Shown: piece by piece, positions 63,781 to 64,000 of the stretch | Layout: the number at the start of each line of letters is the position of its first letter | Position numbering within the stretch: position 1 is the first letter of the stretch | Translations under genes and position numbers: made by a program | Assembly (NCBI RefSeq): GCF_014207655.1 | Contig: NZ_JACHHJ010000004.1 | Coordinates: forward strand, 338,791 to 402,790 | DNA length: 64,000 bases | Direction of reading: 5' to 3' | From: Geomicrobium halophilum | GTDB taxonomy: Bacteria > Bacillota > Bacilli > Bacillales > Marinococcaceae | Notes under the pieces: model-generated | Seen by the model: only the letters and a program-made list of their open reading frames with translations | Databases searched by the model: none | Told to the model about the DNA's origin: nothing

Positions 63781-63897
63781 GCCAGGCGACGTCCTACGCT
63801 CACGGGGCGTTTCCGCCCGATTACCATCGGCGCTGAAGAGCTTAACGTCCGTGTTCGGCATGGGAACGGGTGGGACCTCTTCGCTATGGCCACCTGA
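63781..63897 (-). rRNA. rrf: 5S ribosomal RNA (rrn operon copy)
   Basis: About 117 nt with conserved GAAGAGGTCCCACCCGTTCC and CATGCCGAACACGGACGTTA. It lies about 70 bp after the 23S 3' end and is the last gene of this rRNA operon; no tRNA follows. Confidence 0.97.
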
Positions 63898-63969
63898 CAC
63901 ATTTGAGAGTTTCGCACCCTCAAAACTGAAGAACGCTGGGCTTGAAGGGCACCGAGCCCCATGATCGTG

Positions 63970-64000
63970 GATAAATCCTCGACCGATTAGTATCTGTCAG
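63970..64000 (-). rRNA. rrl: 23S ribosomal RNA, 3' end (cut by the window)
   Basis: The minus strand reads ACTAATCGGTCGAGGATTTA, the conserved 3' end of Bacillaceae 23S. The gene continues past base 64000. Confidence 0.9.

Overview
The window is low-to-mid GC DNA from a Gram-positive, endospore-former-like member of the Bacillaceae, most likely a halophilic or haloalkaliphilic one. The gene order thiL-tsaE-tsaB-rimI-tsaD / ydiF / rex-tatA-tatC / ydiK-ydiL / groES-groEL is the Bacillus subtilis ydi-groESL neighbourhood. Strong AGGAGG-type ribosome binding sites, CIRCE, cre and Zur boxes are of Bacillus type. The secreted and lipoprotein sequences are extremely rich in Asp and Glu, which points to a salt-adapted cell envelope. 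The species cannot be fixed from the sequence alone.

Layout. (1) 1-11.6 kb: a complete type I-B CRISPR-Cas locus, all on the minus strand: cas6-cas8b-cas7-cas5-cas3-cas4-cas1-cas2, then the leader, then an array of 40 full repeats that runs off the left edge. (2) 12.2-21.6 kb: a sialic acid scavenging operon (nanA, nanE, TRAP transporter siaP-siaQ-siaM, nanK, secreted GH33 sialidase) with a divergent RpiR regulator; promoter, operator-like palindrome and a consensus cre site are visible. (3) 21.8-28.3 kb: YihY and DUF421 membrane proteins, a GntR-controlled ABC exporter, a DUF4352 lipoprotein, and a CAT-like acetyltransferase. (4) 28.6-32.1 kb: decayed toxin-antitoxin pieces and a Zur-controlled zinc-starvation cluster (zinc-free S14, ZnuA-like and ZinT-like lipoproteins). 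(5) 32.4-43.0 kb: accessory DNA with an MBL hydrolase, an orphan solute-binding protein, an IS110 scrap, and then a striking row of very small minus-strand genes. In this row 15 copies of one short palindromic repeat with a GCGC core lie in the same orientation, nearly all just 3' of a gene, like the cassettes of an integron. Many of these genes are freshly broken. The row ends at a tyrosine-recombinase remnant beside groEL. (6) 43.1-55.8 kb: the conserved housekeeping block, with a DnaA-box cluster between ydiF and tsaD. (7) 55.9-64 kb: an orphan 5S rRNA-tRNA-fMet unit with its own promoter, a Cys/Met-metabolism PLP enzyme, a DUF1540 miniprotein, the yknWXYZ exporter operon, an orphan peptide-binding lipoprotein, and the end of an rRNA operon (5S and the 3' end of 23S).

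The points most worth following up are the cassette-like small-gene array, a micro-inversion inside one of its broken genes, a dispersed repeat built of exact 21-bp units (two copies, near 12.0 and 46.6 kb), a domain shared by ZnuA and ZinT, and the orphan divergent 5S-tRNA-fMet unit.
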